In this document: positions 32,104-41,453 of the stretch, in pieces
Layout of the letters: every line of letters begins with the position of its first letter
Position numbering within the stretch: position 1 is the stretch's first letter
Source: 3-1-20CM-4-69-9 sp963833655
GTDB taxonomy: Bacteria; Actinomycetota; Thermoleophilia; Gaiellales; Gaiellaceae
Reading direction: 5' to 3'
Length of the DNA stretch: 64,000 bases
Assembly (NCBI GenBank): GCA_963833655.1
Contig: CAWHYL010000007.1
Span: 186,001-250,000 of the forward strand
Program-made: the position numbers and the translations under genes
Notes under the pieces: model-generated
What the model saw: the letters and a program-made list of their open reading frames with translations, nothing else
Database searches by the model: none
What the model was told of the DNA's origin: nothing

Positions 32104-32870
32104 CGCAGCGCGAACAGCCGCTCCGGATGCTTGCGCAGGAAGCGCAGCATCGCGTGCATGTGCCAGAGGTTGCGGCGAGTGAAGAAGTGCCTGTCGATCA
32201 CGGCCTGGTATTCGTGCCGCACGACGGCGCTCGGCACCCACCACCGCTCCCAGCCCGCCTTCATCGCGCGGTAGCTGAGGTCGATGTCCTCGACGTAGAG
32301 CTTGTAGCCGGCGTCCCAGCCGCCGATCTGCTCGAGCATCGTGCGGCGCATGAGCAAGAACGCGCCCAGCATCGTGTCGACCTGGAGCGGCTCGTTCGTC
32401 GGCGCGTCGAGGAGGTAGTGGCGCTTCTGCCAGCGCATGGGCGGAAAGAGCGAGCGCAGCGGCGTGCGGCGCACGATCGTCCCCCCGATCGTCGGAAAGC
32501 TGCGGCGCGACGCCTGCAGCGTCCCGTCCGGGTTGAGCATCTTCGGCCCGGCGATGCCGCACCGCGGGTGCGCGTCCGCGAATTCCACGAGCGCCGCGAC
32601 ACACCCCGCCTCGGGGACGGCGTCGGGGTTCGAGATGACGACGTACTCCCCGCTCGTCTCCGCGATCCCCGTGTTGACGTTGGCCGAGAAGCCGAGGGCG
32701 CGCCCGTTCTCGGCGACGCGCACATCCGGCGGCAGCGAATCGGGACGGCTGCGCGGGCCGTTCGCCACGACCACGAGCTCGTCGACCTGCGCCTGCAGCG
32801 CCGGCAGCGAGTCGCGCAGGAGCGCCGCCTCTGCCGCACCGGTGACGACGAAGACGCCGGAGACCTTCAT
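32100..32870 (-). CDS. GT2 glycosyltransferase (rhamnosyltransferase-like)
   Basis: GT-A fold transferase of 256 residues. It has VVVANGPRSRPDS, the acceptor-side NVNTGIAETSGEY, and ISNPDAVPEAG as metal-binding motif in place of DxD, which is the pattern of WbbL-like rhamnosyltransferases. Later motifs are MLGAFLLMRRTML and EDIDLSYRAMKAG. No membrane segments. It overlaps the GT4 gene upstream by ATGA and the methyltransferase downstream by GTGA. The sugar donor is a guess. Confidence 0.87.
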   Translation of the reverse strand: MKVSGVFVVTGAAEAALLRDSLPALQAQVDELVVVANGPRSRPDSLPPDVRVAENGRALGFSANVNTGIAETSGEYVVISNPDAVPEAGCVAALVEFADAHPRCGIAGPKMLNPDGTLQASRRSFPTIGGTIVRRTPLRSLFPPMRWQKRHYLLDAPTNEPLQVDTMLGAFLLMRRTMLEQIGGWDAGYKLYVEDIDLSYRAMKAGWERWWVPSAVVRHEYQAVIDRHFFTRRNLWHMHAMLRFLRKHPERLFALR

Positions 32871-33862
32871 GCCGCCAGGATCCTGCGGTAGACGTCGGCC
32901 GTGAGGCGAGCTGTCTCGCGCCAGGAGAACGCCTTCGCCCGCTCCAGCCCGGCCGCCGCCAGCCGCTCTCGCTCCGCGAGGGCGCGGCGCACGCCGTCCG
33001 CGAGATCGTCGGCGAAGACTGCCGCGTCGCCGGCGACCTCCTGCAGCGCGGGCTCGGGCGCGGCGACGACGGGCGTGCCGCAGGCCATCGCCTCGACGAC
33101 CGGCAGCCCGAAGCCCTCGTACCGCGAGGGGAAGAGCAGCGCCGCCGCCGACTGGTAGAGCCGCACGAGCTCGGCCTTCGGCACGTACCCGCGCACCTCC
33201 GCGCCGCGCCGCCGCAGCTCGGCGACGAGCTCCTCGTCCTTGGGCGGCCCGACGACGACGAGCTTGCGCCCGACGGCATTCGCGGCGTCGATCGCCGCAA
33301 GCGGCTGCTTGCGCGGCTCGACGGCGCTCACGAAGAGGAGGAACGAGTCGTGCTCGGCCGACGGCTTGAACTCGGGATCCGGCGCCAGCGGCGTCACCGT
33401 GATCTTGCCGGGCGGTGTGCGGTACAGCTCGACGAGGTCGCGCTTCGTCCGCTCGGAGATCGCGAACACGTGCCGGGCGCGCTTGACCGAGCGCCGCACG
33501 AAGACCTTGAAGGTGACGAGATCCCACCAGCCGAAGACGCTGGGATCGCGTTCCCACGAGAGATCCTGCACCGTGAGCACGGCCGGCGCCGGGCACCGCA
33601 GCGGCAGCGAGTGCACGAAGTGCGCAAGGCGCGGTCGCAGCCGCGCGAGCAAGCGCGGCACGCCGACCGCCATGCGGAGCTCTTGCGTTCGGGCGCGCAG
33701 GACGATCGGCTCGATCCCGTCCGGCAGGAGCGCCGGATCGCGTGTCAGCGCGGCGAACTGCAGGTCGCCCGCAACCTCCGGCAGCGCCCGCAGGAGCCCG
33801 CGGACGTAGGTCTCGTCGCCGGTGCGGTTGCGGCCGAGGACGTCGGCGTCGAGGAGGATCAT
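32867..33862 (-). CDS. GT4 glycosyltransferase
   Basis: Retaining GT-B glycosyltransferase of 331 residues. The C-terminal donor site has the EX7E motif in RYEGFGLPVVEAMACG, preceded by LLFVSAVEPRKQP. The N-terminal half contains VQDLSWERDPSVF, typical of mannosyl- or rhamnosyltransferases of O-antigen clusters. ATG at 33862 is chosen because it gives the standard opening MILLDADVLGRN and overlaps the upstream gene by 4 nt. Donor and acceptor are unknown. Confidence 0.88.
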   Translation of the reverse strand: MILLDADVLGRNRTGDETYVRGLLRALPEVAGDLQFAALTRDPALLPDGIEPIVLRARTQELRMAVGVPRLLARLRPRLAHFVHSLPLRCPAPAVLTVQDLSWERDPSVFGWWDLVTFKVFVRRSVKRARHVFAISERTKRDLVELYRTPPGKITVTPLAPDPEFKPSAEHDSFLLFVSAVEPRKQPLAAIDAANAVGRKLVVVGPPKDEELVAELRRRGAEVRGYVPKAELVRLYQSAAALLFPSRYEGFGLPVVEAMACGTPVVAAPEPALQEVAGDAAVFADDLADGVRRALAERERLAAAGLERAKAFSWRETARLTADVYRRILAA

Positions 33863-34839
33863 GCGGCGGCCTCGCGGTAGACGGCGACGGTGGCGTCGGC
33901 CACGGCATCCCACCGGAATGCCCTCGCGCGGTCGAGCCCGCGCGGAACGAGCTCGTCGCGGCGCGCCACCGCTCGCTCGATGCCGGCGGCGATCTCGCTC
34001 GGGTCATGCGCGTCGACGAGAACGGCGGCGCCGTCGGCGACTTCCGCCATCGCCGTGTGAGAAGACGTCACGACCGGCGCGCCGCAGGCCATCGCCTCGA
34101 GCACGGGGATCCCAAAGCCCTCGTAGAGCGACGGGTACGCGACGCACATCGCGCCGCGGTAGAGGCGTGCAAGCTCCTCGTCGCTCACCTCTCCGGCGTA
34201 ACGAACCCCGTTGTCACTCATCGAAACCTCACCCCAGCCGCGCATGCCGGCGACCAGCAGCTCGGCGTCGATCCCTCGCATCGCCTCGACGAGCCGCGCG
34301 AGGTTCTTCCTCGGCTCGAGCGTTCCGACGGCGAGCACGTACGTTCCGTCGGCAGCGGGACCGTCCGGGGTGAACACATCATCGACCGCATTCGGGATGA
34401 CGCGGATCTTGTCTTCCGGCACGCGGAGCAGCTCGACGAGCTCCCGCTTCGTGAAGTCGGATACGGCGATCACGCGCCGCGCAGCGCGAACGACGCGCGG
34501 CACGACACGCGGGCTGTACAGGCGGGTCCAGCGGTTGAATGCTCCGGGGTGGCGGTAGACGGCAAGGTCGTGCACCGTCACGACGAGCGGCAGCGCCGAG
34601 CGCACCGGCCCGCGGTAGGTCGGACAGTGCAGCACGTCGGCGCCGCTGCGACGGCCGAGCACGAACGGGTACCAGAGAGCGTCGCGCGCAACGGTCGAGA
34701 GCCGGTCGGCACGACCGAACGAGCGCGTCTCGACGTCGACGTCGTCCCGTCGGCGCAGCTCGCGGAGCAGCGACTTCAGGTAGCGCGCGGTGCCCGCTCG
34801 GGTCTGGATCAGCGGCGAGACGTCGATCGCAACGTTCAT
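33859..34839 (-). CDS. GT4 glycosyltransferase
   Basis: GT-B enzyme of 326 residues and a close relative of its downstream neighbour. The opening is MNVAIDVSPLIQTRAGTAR, with VTVHDLAVYRHPGAF, AVGTLEPRKNLARLVEAM and the EX7E motif in YEGFGIPVLEAMACG. It overlaps both neighbours by 4 nt. The pairing of two similar GT4 genes suggests successive addition of related sugars. Confidence 0.88.
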   Translation of the reverse strand: MNVAIDVSPLIQTRAGTARYLKSLLRELRRRDDVDVETRSFGRADRLSTVARDALWYPFVLGRRSGADVLHCPTYRGPVRSALPLVVTVHDLAVYRHPGAFNRWTRLYSPRVVPRVVRAARRVIAVSDFTKRELVELLRVPEDKIRVIPNAVDDVFTPDGPAADGTYVLAVGTLEPRKNLARLVEAMRGIDAELLVAGMRGWGEVSMSDNGVRYAGEVSDEELARLYRGAMCVAYPSLYEGFGIPVLEAMACGAPVVTSSHTAMAEVADGAAVLVDAHDPSEIAAGIERAVARRDELVPRGLDRARAFRWDAVADATVAVYREAAA

Positions 34840-35849
34840 GCCAGCGCGTCAGCGTAACCGCGGAGATGCGCGCGGCCCGTTGCGGTCCACGTGAACGCGT
34901 GCGCGTGCGCGAGCCCGATGCGGATCAGCTCGTCACGGCGGGCGAGCGCCTCGCGAATCCCGTCCGCGATCGACTGCGGGCTCTCCGGGTCGACGCGGAC
35001 GGCGGCGTCGCCGCTCGCCTCGTCGAGCGAGGGGTGGTTCGAGACGACGCAGGGCGTGCCGGACGCCATTGCTTCGATCACGGGCATGCCGAATCCTTCG
35101 AAGCGGGACGGGTAGACGAAGACGCTCGCACCGCGGTACAGCCCGGCGATGTTGTTCATGCTCAACTGGCCGTCGTACGCGGGATTGATCAGCGGCCACT
35201 TCTCCTCCAGCAGGTGGCACGCGAGCCGGAGATTGCCGAGGTTCTTCCGCCAGCCGTCTGTGGCGGTACTGAAGATGAACGGGTCGCGGAACGCGTTCGG
35301 ACCGTTGGGCGTGAAGATCGGCGACACACCGGGGTAGGCGACGCGGATCCGTTCCTTTGCGACGCCGAGCCGCTGATTGACGTCAGCCGCCGTGTAGTTC
35401 GAATTGACGAAGATGACGTCGCAGCGTTGCGCCTCATGTGCGTTGGTGGTGTGCATGCGCACGGTGCGGGGATGGAGCCGCTCCGGAAAGTGCAGCGGCC
35501 CGAGGTCGTGGATCATCGTCGCGCGGACGCCGGCCCGCTGCGGCGGCCGCATCCAGTCGGTGAAGTGCAGCACGTCGAACGCACCGACGAACGCCTCCGT
35601 CGCCGGATGGCCGAGCGCACCCCACGCGCGACGCGTCGCGTGCGCGAACGGCACGGTGACGATCTTCGCCTCGACGTCCAGCCCCGCGAACGCCTCGTCC
35701 AGGAGCTTTCGGCCGCGAATGCTGACCGGCCCGAAGGCGACGAGCTCGTGGCCGCCGAGCTCGAGCATGCCCTCCAGGGCCCCGCGGATGTAGTTGCCGA
35801 CGCCCGTCCGCGGATGCGAAAGGGGCGTGACGTCGTAGGCGATCCTCAC
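34836..35849 (-). CDS. GT4 glycosyltransferase
   Basis: GT-B transferase of 337 residues, third of three related GT4 genes in a row. Landmarks are YDVTPLSHPRTGVGNYIRG, MIHDLGPLHFPERL, the linker FVNSNYTAADV and the EX7E motif in FEGFGMPVIEAMASG. The DGWRKNLGNL segment is the donor-phosphate loop. GTG start at 35849 overlaps the upstream fused gene as GTGA. Confidence 0.88.
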   Translation of the reverse strand: MRIAYDVTPLSHPRTGVGNYIRGALEGMLELGGHELVAFGPVSIRGRKLLDEAFAGLDVEAKIVTVPFAHATRRAWGALGHPATEAFVGAFDVLHFTDWMRPPQRAGVRATMIHDLGPLHFPERLHPRTVRMHTTNAHEAQRCDVIFVNSNYTAADVNQRLGVAKERIRVAYPGVSPIFTPNGPNAFRDPFIFSTATDGWRKNLGNLRLACHLLEEKWPLINPAYDGQLSMNNIAGLYRGASVFVYPSRFEGFGMPVIEAMASGTPCVVSNHPSLDEASGDAAVRVDPESPQSIADGIREALARRDELIRIGLAHAHAFTWTATGRAHLRGYADALA

Positions 35850-38800
35850 GGAGCCCGGTAGGCGAACTCGATGAAGCGCGCGCCGAGGCGACGGCCGTCC
35901 GGCGTCCCGCGCACGACTGCGGGAATCGCGGTCGGCGAGACGGCGAAGGTCACGCGGCAGACGCCGTTTCGCGGGCGCAGCGGCACCGTCAGATGTCCCA
36001 CGTCGCCCGGCGCGAAGGTTGCCCTCCGCCCCACCGCAGAGACGGTCTGCGGACGCGAGAAGAGCTTGTCGTCGCTCGCGAAGACAGCGGTGACGCTCCC
36101 GCCGCGGCAGCGCAGCCGCGTGTACTCGACGCTGCGACCCGACCAGCCGTCGGGGTAGATGCCGGCTGTGCGGTATGCGATCCCAACCGTGCCGTCCGTG
36201 CGCAGCAGAACGATCCCGCGTACCTCGTCGCGGCCGATGATCTTGCCGGCGAGCGGCACGGTCGTGTCGCTGAGGACGTACCGGCTGCGAACCGGTGCGT
36301 CGTTCGGCAGGGTGAGCACACCGTCGGCGCCGGGAGTGACGCGTGTCTCGGGCAGGCCGCCCATCGACGGTTGCCGGAGGTAGTACACAGGGCCGACGCT
36401 GCGATTCCAGAACTCGTTCTCCCACAGCGGGAGCGGCTGCTGGGTCGGGTCCTTGCCCGAGTAGACGAACGCCACGCTGGCGTCGCGCCCGACCGCGGCG
36501 TCGATCCAGTCGCGCCTGGACGTCGTCATTCCCTGGAAGAGCGCGCCGATCGATGCCTTCGGGAAGCCGTGGTCGAAGCGCTCGATGCGCTCCGTGGCGA
36601 ACGCGAACCAAAGGAGGACGAGTGCCGGGAGGACGAGCGCGTACCGGGGTGAGATCGCCAGGAAGACGAGCGCGAGCACGGCCGCCGCGACGACGACGAC
36701 GACGCCGATCGTGCTCGGACTGACGAGCGCCTCCTGCAACCACCAGAGCGGCAGCAGCGCGAGCGTGTCCGCCTCGGCCGACGTGCCGATCAGCTCGTGG
36801 TACGGCAGCGCGCCGGGAAGCGCCGCGGCCACGACGGCACAGACGGCAGCTGCGCGACCCGGCCGCGGCATCCCGCGCCCGATCCATGCGAGCAGGGCAA
36901 TGAGGAAGAGCGGCGCGACGTAGAACATGTTCCGCTCCTCGACACGCGGCGACAGCGCCGACGCGAACGCCGCGACCTCGAGCAGCAGCCAGACCGTCAG
37001 CGGCAGCGCCGCCGCGAGGAAGACGCGCAGCGGACGGTCGAGCGAGCGTCCGAGCGCCGTCAGCAGGAGCAGCGCCGCGAACGGCACGACGCCGAGATAG
37101 AGGTCGAGCTCCGAGACGTGGTAGAGCAGCCACTTCAGCACCTGGCCGGGGCGGTAGCTCGCGTCGCCGGTGACGCTGTAGCTGCCGAGCACGTCGAGCG
37201 GCGACTTGCCGCGCGCGAGCTCGACGACGAGCACGCCGAGTACGGCGACGACGAGGGCTGCGTAGACGACGCGAAACTCCCGCACCACGCGCGGGACGCG
37301 GCGCCGGTCGAGCCACGCGAGCACTAGCGGCGCCGTCGCGACGGCCGGGACGAGCACGATCGCCTGCGAGCGCGTGAGGAAGGCGAGCAGGCAGAGCGCG
37401 AGCAGCACGAGCTGGCGCGTGAGCGTCGGACGCTCGAGGGCGAGCACGAGCGCCAGCGCGACGCAGACGAAGATCGGATAGAAGACCGTCTCCGTCATCA
37501 GCGTGCCCGTGTACATCATCGACGGGACGGCGACCGCGAGCACGGCGGCAAGCAGCGACCAGAGCGGGGAGAGCAGCCGCCGGGCGAGGAAGTACACCGG
37601 GATCGCGGTCAGCGACATGAGCACGGAGCCGATCGTCTTTGCGGCCGCGTACGCGTCGGGCACGGAGGCGAACACACGCCACGCGGGCGAGATCAACAGC
37701 GGGTAGACCGCGCCGTAGGCGCCGTGATGCACGTCGCGGATCAGGAAGTGCCCGCTTGCCGCGAAGCTCTTGGCCAATTCCGAGTAGATCAGCTCGTCGA
37801 CCATGATCCAGGGGGCGACGACGCGCCGCGAGAGCCCGTACCGGAAGACGGCGGAGACGACAACGAGGGCGATGAGCCACACCCACGGCGGAACACGCGC
37901 GAGACGGCTGCGACGTATCGGTGCCGCCGGCTCGGGCCGCCCGTTGCGCGCGAGCCCGAGCTCGTCGAGCCGCACGGCAAGCTCCGTTGCGACAGCGGTT
38001 CCCGGTTCGACGCCGACGTCCGCGGCAGCGCGCGCCACCTCGCTCACAACCGTGTCGGCAACGATCGTCCCGCCGGCGGCCTCCTCGAGGGCGGCGACAT
38101 AGTCGTCCGCGACGCGGCCGAGATCGTGCTCGCGCCGGACGTACGCGCGCGCTGCGTCGCTCATCGAGAGCTGTGTCGGCTCACTCGACGCAAGCAGCTC
38201 GAGCGCGGCCGCAAGCGCCGGGATCTCGTCGTCGTCGACGGGCACCTTGAGCGCGAGCGAGTCCGGCAGCTCGGCGAACCAGCCGAGGTCGCTGACCACG
38301 AGCGGCCGACCGAGGGACAACGCGCGGATCGCGCTCCCGGACGTCTCCCCCATCGTCGGCGCCCGCAGCGAGATGCACGCGTCGCACGCCGCCATGAGCG
38401 ACCAGAGCCGCTGCTCGTCGACGTAGTCGATGCGCTCGACGCCCTCGCCGACGAGCCGCTTCGTGTCGTAGCGTGCCGACGCCGACCCGACGAGCAGGAG
38501 CTTGGCGCGCGGGTGGCGTCGCCGCACGGCCGCGAACGCCTCGAGCAGCTGCGGGACACGCTTGCTTGCGTTGATGTGCCCGAAGCAGCCGAACAGCGGC
38601 CGCCCCTCGATGTCGGCCGGGGCAACGGCGGGCATCGGCCACGCCGGATGCTGGATCCGCCAGATCGGCCCGGAATAGGCCGCCTCCCGCGCCCGCGCCT
38701 CCACGTAGCGCGAGTGCACGATCAAGCCGGTCGCCCCGTCGAGGACGCCGCCTGCGAGCGGGAACTCCTGGGGCCGCGTCTCCCACGGAGGCGGCACCCG

Positions 38801-39160
38801 GCCGTCGAGGACGCCGTGCGCAACCAGGCGTCCCGCCACGCCGGCGTCTCGCTCCATGGCTGCGAGGTAACCGGCGCCGTCCTTGCGGCCGATCGTCAAG
38901 CCGGCGACGAGGTGGTGGAGCACGAACTCGTGCAGCACAACGACGCCGGGACGGCGCCGGAGCGCGTCGACGATCCACCCGTGCGATTCCGGATCGTTCC
39001 CGACGTGGTAGAGCGCGATGTCGGCGGCAACCGGACGCGTGCGGCCGCGGCGGACGACATCCACCTCGAGCAGGCGCTCGAGCGCCGGCAGCAAGAGCGC
39101 CGAGTAGTCGGCGATGCCCGACCGCTCGGGCGGGAGCGGCGAGTAGTAGGCGACTCTCAC
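35846..39160 (-). CDS. Fused GT4 and GT-C glycosyltransferase
   Basis: An 1104-residue protein in one uninterrupted frame. Residues 1-410 form a cytoplasmic GT4 domain (YSPLPPERSGIADYS, FGCFGHINASKRVPQLLEAF, APTMGETSGSAIRALSLG); the second Glu of EX7E is replaced by Ala. Residues 440-830 are a GT-C domain with about ten membrane segments and an Asp-Glu pair in MVDELIYSELAKS. The last 260 residues are extracellular and end in a module like that of the 29409-31559 protein (PDGWSGRSVEYTRL). One chain would thus place a cytosolic and an extracytosolic transferase together. GTG start overlaps the upstream gene. Confidence 0.85.
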   Translation of the reverse strand: MRVAYYSPLPPERSGIADYSALLLPALERLLEVDVVRRGRTRPVAADIALYHVGNDPESHGWIVDALRRRPGVVVLHEFVLHHLVAGLTIGRKDGAGYLAAMERDAGVAGRLVAHGVLDGRVPPPWETRPQEFPLAGGVLDGATGLIVHSRYVEARAREAAYSGPIWRIQHPAWPMPAVAPADIEGRPLFGCFGHINASKRVPQLLEAFAAVRRRHPRAKLLLVGSASARYDTKRLVGEGVERIDYVDEQRLWSLMAACDACISLRAPTMGETSGSAIRALSLGRPLVVSDLGWFAELPDSLALKVPVDDDEIPALAAALELLASSEPTQLSMSDAARAYVRREHDLGRVADDYVAALEEAAGGTIVADTVVSEVARAAADVGVEPGTAVATELAVRLDELGLARNGRPEPAAPIRRSRLARVPPWVWLIALVVVSAVFRYGLSRRVVAPWIMVDELIYSELAKSFAASGHFLIRDVHHGAYGAVYPLLISPAWRVFASVPDAYAAAKTIGSVLMSLTAIPVYFLARRLLSPLWSLLAAVLAVAVPSMMYTGTLMTETVFYPIFVCVALALVLALERPTLTRQLVLLALCLLAFLTRSQAIVLVPAVATAPLVLAWLDRRRVPRVVREFRVVYAALVVAVLGVLVVELARGKSPLDVLGSYSVTGDASYRPGQVLKWLLYHVSELDLYLGVVPFAALLLLTALGRSLDRPLRVFLAAALPLTVWLLLEVAAFASALSPRVEERNMFYVAPLFLIALLAWIGRGMPRPGRAAAVCAVVAAALPGALPYHELIGTSAEADTLALLPLWWLQEALVSPSTIGVVVVVAAAVLALVFLAISPRYALVLPALVLLWFAFATERIERFDHGFPKASIGALFQGMTTSRRDWIDAAVGRDASVAFVYSGKDPTQQPLPLWENEFWNRSVGPVYYLRQPSMGGLPETRVTPGADGVLTLPNDAPVRSRYVLSDTTVPLAGKIIGRDEVRGIVLLRTDGTVGIAYRTAGIYPDGWSGRSVEYTRLRCRGGSVTAVFASDDKLFSRPQTVSAVGRRATFAPGDVGHLTVPLRPRNGVCRVTFAVSPTAIPAVVRGTPDGRRLGARFIEFAYRAP

Positions 39161-40182
39161 GCCAGCAGGCGCGCGATCGTCTCGTCCCACGACACGCGGC
39201 GCGCGATCTCCTTGCCGGCGCGGCCCCACGTCCTGGCGTCGTCGACGTGGCCCCGGAGCCACGAGCACGCCTCGGCGAGCGCGGCGGCGCGGGGCTCGCA
39301 GACGAGGCCGGTGCGGCGATCGGCTACGACCTCGAGCGGCCCACCGGCGTCGGTCGTCGTGACGACGGGCTTCTCCGCGAGGAACGCCTCGTAGGGAACC
39401 ATCCCGAAGTCCTCGTCGACCGGCGCGTAGTACACGGCGAGGCAGCGGGCGTACAGATCTGCGAGCTCCTGCTCGTCGACGCGCCCGGTGAACCGCGCGC
39501 GGCCGTCGAGCCCGTGGCGCTGCGCGACGCCTTCGAGGCGCTCGCGATCGGGGCCGTCCCCGACGATCACGCAACGCAGCGACGAGTCGGCGGCGAGCGC
39601 GTCGAGCAGGAGCTCGTGCCGCTTCGCGCGGTCGAGACGGCCGACGGAGAGGACGAAGTCGTCGTAGCTGTCCGTGCGGTAGGCCAGCTCCTGCGGCGGG
39701 TGCGGCATCACCTCGGCGTCGAGACCGGTCGATCGCTTGACCCGGTCGGCGACGTTCCGCGAGGTCGCGAAGAGCTTGCTCGCCTCGCCCAGTGCGACCT
39801 TGTCCAGCCGCTGCACGGCGCGGCGTGTGGCACGGTCCTCGGCGCTCTCGCCGAACTGTCCGAGCTCGGTGCGGTCGAGCTCGTACGCCTGCCGGAACTG
39901 GTGCAGCAGCCACACGACCTTGTTTTGGTGGCGTACGGCGTACGACGGGAACTTCGTCGCGATCACGAGCTCGATCGACCGGCCGTCCGCCTCTGTGAGG
40001 TCGAGCAGGCGCCAGAGGAACGCCTGGGAGAGCACGCGCTCACCCGGGTACCACTTGTACGGCACCGTCACGAGGTCGGTCTCGTGTCCGCGCTCGCGTA
40101 GCTCGCCGACGAGGTCGTCGGCGAAGATCTCGGCACCGCCGCGCGCGAACGGCACCTGCGGCGCGCACACCGCGATTCTCAT
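39157..40182 (-). CDS. GT4 glycosyltransferase, first gene of a seven-gene operon
   Basis: GT-B transferase of 341 residues. The opening MRIAVCAPQVPFARGGAEIF has the glycine-rich acceptor loop; FVLSVGRLDRAKRHELLLDAL and EDFGMVPYEAFLAEKPVV form the donor site with an intact EX7E. ATG at 40182 has AAGGA about ten bases upstream. Six genes follow, each overlapping the previous one by 4 nt, ending with the methyltransferase at 31525. This is the entry gene for that operon. Confidence 0.9.
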   Translation of the reverse strand: MRIAVCAPQVPFARGGAEIFADDLVGELRERGHETDLVTVPYKWYPGERVLSQAFLWRLLDLTEADGRSIELVIATKFPSYAVRHQNKVVWLLHQFRQAYELDRTELGQFGESAEDRATRRAVQRLDKVALGEASKLFATSRNVADRVKRSTGLDAEVMPHPPQELAYRTDSYDDFVLSVGRLDRAKRHELLLDALAADSSLRCVIVGDGPDRERLEGVAQRHGLDGRARFTGRVDEQELADLYARCLAVYYAPVDEDFGMVPYEAFLAEKPVVTTTDAGGPLEVVADRRTGLVCEPRAAALAEACSWLRGHVDDARTWGRAGKEIARRVSWDETIARLLA

Positions 40183-40296
40183 TGCCCGTCCTTTCGAGGT
40201 ACATGCGCGAGTTGCCGGGGCCCACCGCGCCCGCCCACCGACACGTTAAGAGTCAAACCGTGACGTGTCTGTGACGCGATTGAAAACGTTCTGTGA
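40183..40296. other. Intergenic region upstream of the seven-gene glycosyltransferase operon
   Basis: A 114-bp gap between two minus-strand genes. It contains direct repeats GTGACG-TGTCT-GTGACG near 40259-40277 and is locally AT-richer (TTGAAAACGTTCTGTGATC). No clear -35/-10 pair could be fixed. It probably carries the operon promoter and perhaps a regulator site. Confidence 0.35.
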
Positions 40297-41427
40297 TCAG
40301 CCATCGGCTGCCGTTCGCGCGACGAGCGCGTAGTCGAGCGGCGCGAAGAGCAGCTCGTTGAGGCGGCGCACGTTCGCGGCGATCACCGGGTCGTCCGGCT
40401 CGGTCAGGCGTTCCGCCGGCTCGTTGAGGTAGCGGATCTCCGTCTCCGCGAAGCCCGACTGCCGCGCGAGCAGCTCGAGCGTCTCCGGAACGAGCGGCTG
40501 TGCATGTGTCAGGTCGGCGAAGTAGTGGCGGAGCGCGAGCGGCGAGAGGGGGTTGATCGTCTCGGCGACGAGGACGCCCCCGTGGCGCAGCTTCGCAGCG
40601 GCAAGCCCGAGGGCGCGTACGAGCACGCCCGGAGGCAGATGTTCGACGACCTGCCCCATGAAGATGCCTCCGAGCGACGCGTCCTCCTGACGCTCGAGGT
40701 ACTCGACGAGGTCCGCCTGCTCGACGTCGAGCCCCTCGCCGCGCGCGTAGGCGACCATGTCCGCGTCGGCGTCGATGCCGCGTGCCTCCACGCCCGCCTC
40801 GCGCAGCAACTGCAGGAGCTCGCCGCGGCCGCAGCCGATGTCGAGCACCGGAGCCGCAGCCCGGAGATCGTCGACGTAGCGTCGCTGGCGCTCGCGGATC
40901 GCGGCGACGCTGCCGCGCATCCGGCTCTCGAACGCGAAGTAGTCGGGCAGTGCCGCAGCGGCCGGCTGCGCCGCGACCGTGGCGGGCGGTGCGGACGCCA
41001 CTCCGGCGGCGCCGCGCCGCTCGACGCGCGTCAATCGCTCCTCCAGCTCGCGCAGCAACTGCTGCGCCCGCGCGTTCGCCGCGGCCGCGGTGTCCGCACG
41101 CTCCGAGAGCGCGTCGACGAGCCTCAGCAGCGAGCTGTTGTAGACACGCTGATCGGCCGCAAGCGGCTCGACGTACCAGCGCATCAGCTTACGGAGGATC
41201 CGCTTGACCAGGCCCTTCGGCCCGCCACCGGCCTCCCGCTCAGCCGTGACCGGCCAGAACCGCTCCGCGAGCGCCCGCGTCGCCGCAAACTCCGACTCCG
41301 CACCGCCGCCCGCGCCCGCGCCGCGGCGCAGCTCCTCGCGGAGCTGCTCGAACAGGTCGGCTACGTCGAGATCGTCCGGCGCTGAAATGCCTGCAGGCGC
41401 CGGGTTTTTCGCTTCCGGGCCGGACAT
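40297..41427 (-). CDS. SAM-dependent methyltransferase with N-terminal coiled coil
   Basis: A 376-residue protein. Residues 20-150 are Ala/Glu/Arg-rich helices, likely a coiled coil (LLRELEERLTRVERR). The methyltransferase domain starts near 165, with motif I VLDIGCGRGELLQLL and ALVEHLP-like FMGQVVEHLPPG. The layout resembles WbdD-type chain-terminating methyltransferases that sit with ABC exporters, although no kinase domain is present. TACAAT lies at -13 to -8 from the ATG at 41427, so it has its own promoter. Confidence 0.85.
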   Translation of the reverse strand: MSGPEAKNPAPAGISAPDDLDVADLFEQLREELRRGAGAGGGAESEFAATRALAERFWPVTAEREAGGGPKGLVKRILRKLMRWYVEPLAADQRVYNSSLLRLVDALSERADTAAAANARAQQLLRELEERLTRVERRGAAGVASAPPATVAAQPAAAALPDYFAFESRMRGSVAAIRERQRRYVDDLRAAAPVLDIGCGRGELLQLLREAGVEARGIDADADMVAYARGEGLDVEQADLVEYLERQEDASLGGIFMGQVVEHLPPGVLVRALGLAAAKLRHGGVLVAETINPLSPLALRHYFADLTHAQPLVPETLELLARQSGFAETEIRYLNEPAERLTEPDDPVIAANVRRLNELLFAPLDYALVARTAADG

Positions 41428-41434
41428 TCAGAGG

Positions 41435-41440
41435 ATTGTA
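41435..41440 (-). promoter_or_regulatory. Probable -10 element for the coiled-coil methyltransferase gene
   Basis: TACAAT on the minus strand at -13 to -8 from the ATG at 41427, a five-of-six match to the consensus and the best leaderless -10 in the window. Confidence 0.55.
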
Positions 41441-41453
41441 GGGGGCGCGTCCG

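Noticed and set aside
37724..39394. A 556-codon plus-strand frame opposite the fused GT4/GT-C gene
   Set aside because: Low-complexity charged translation, no recognisable motif, and the opposite strand has a clear GT4 domain.
40183..40296. Promoter from TTGACT near the glycosyltransferase operon
   Set aside because: No -10 at suitable distance could be found, so only an unspecified regulatory region is reported.
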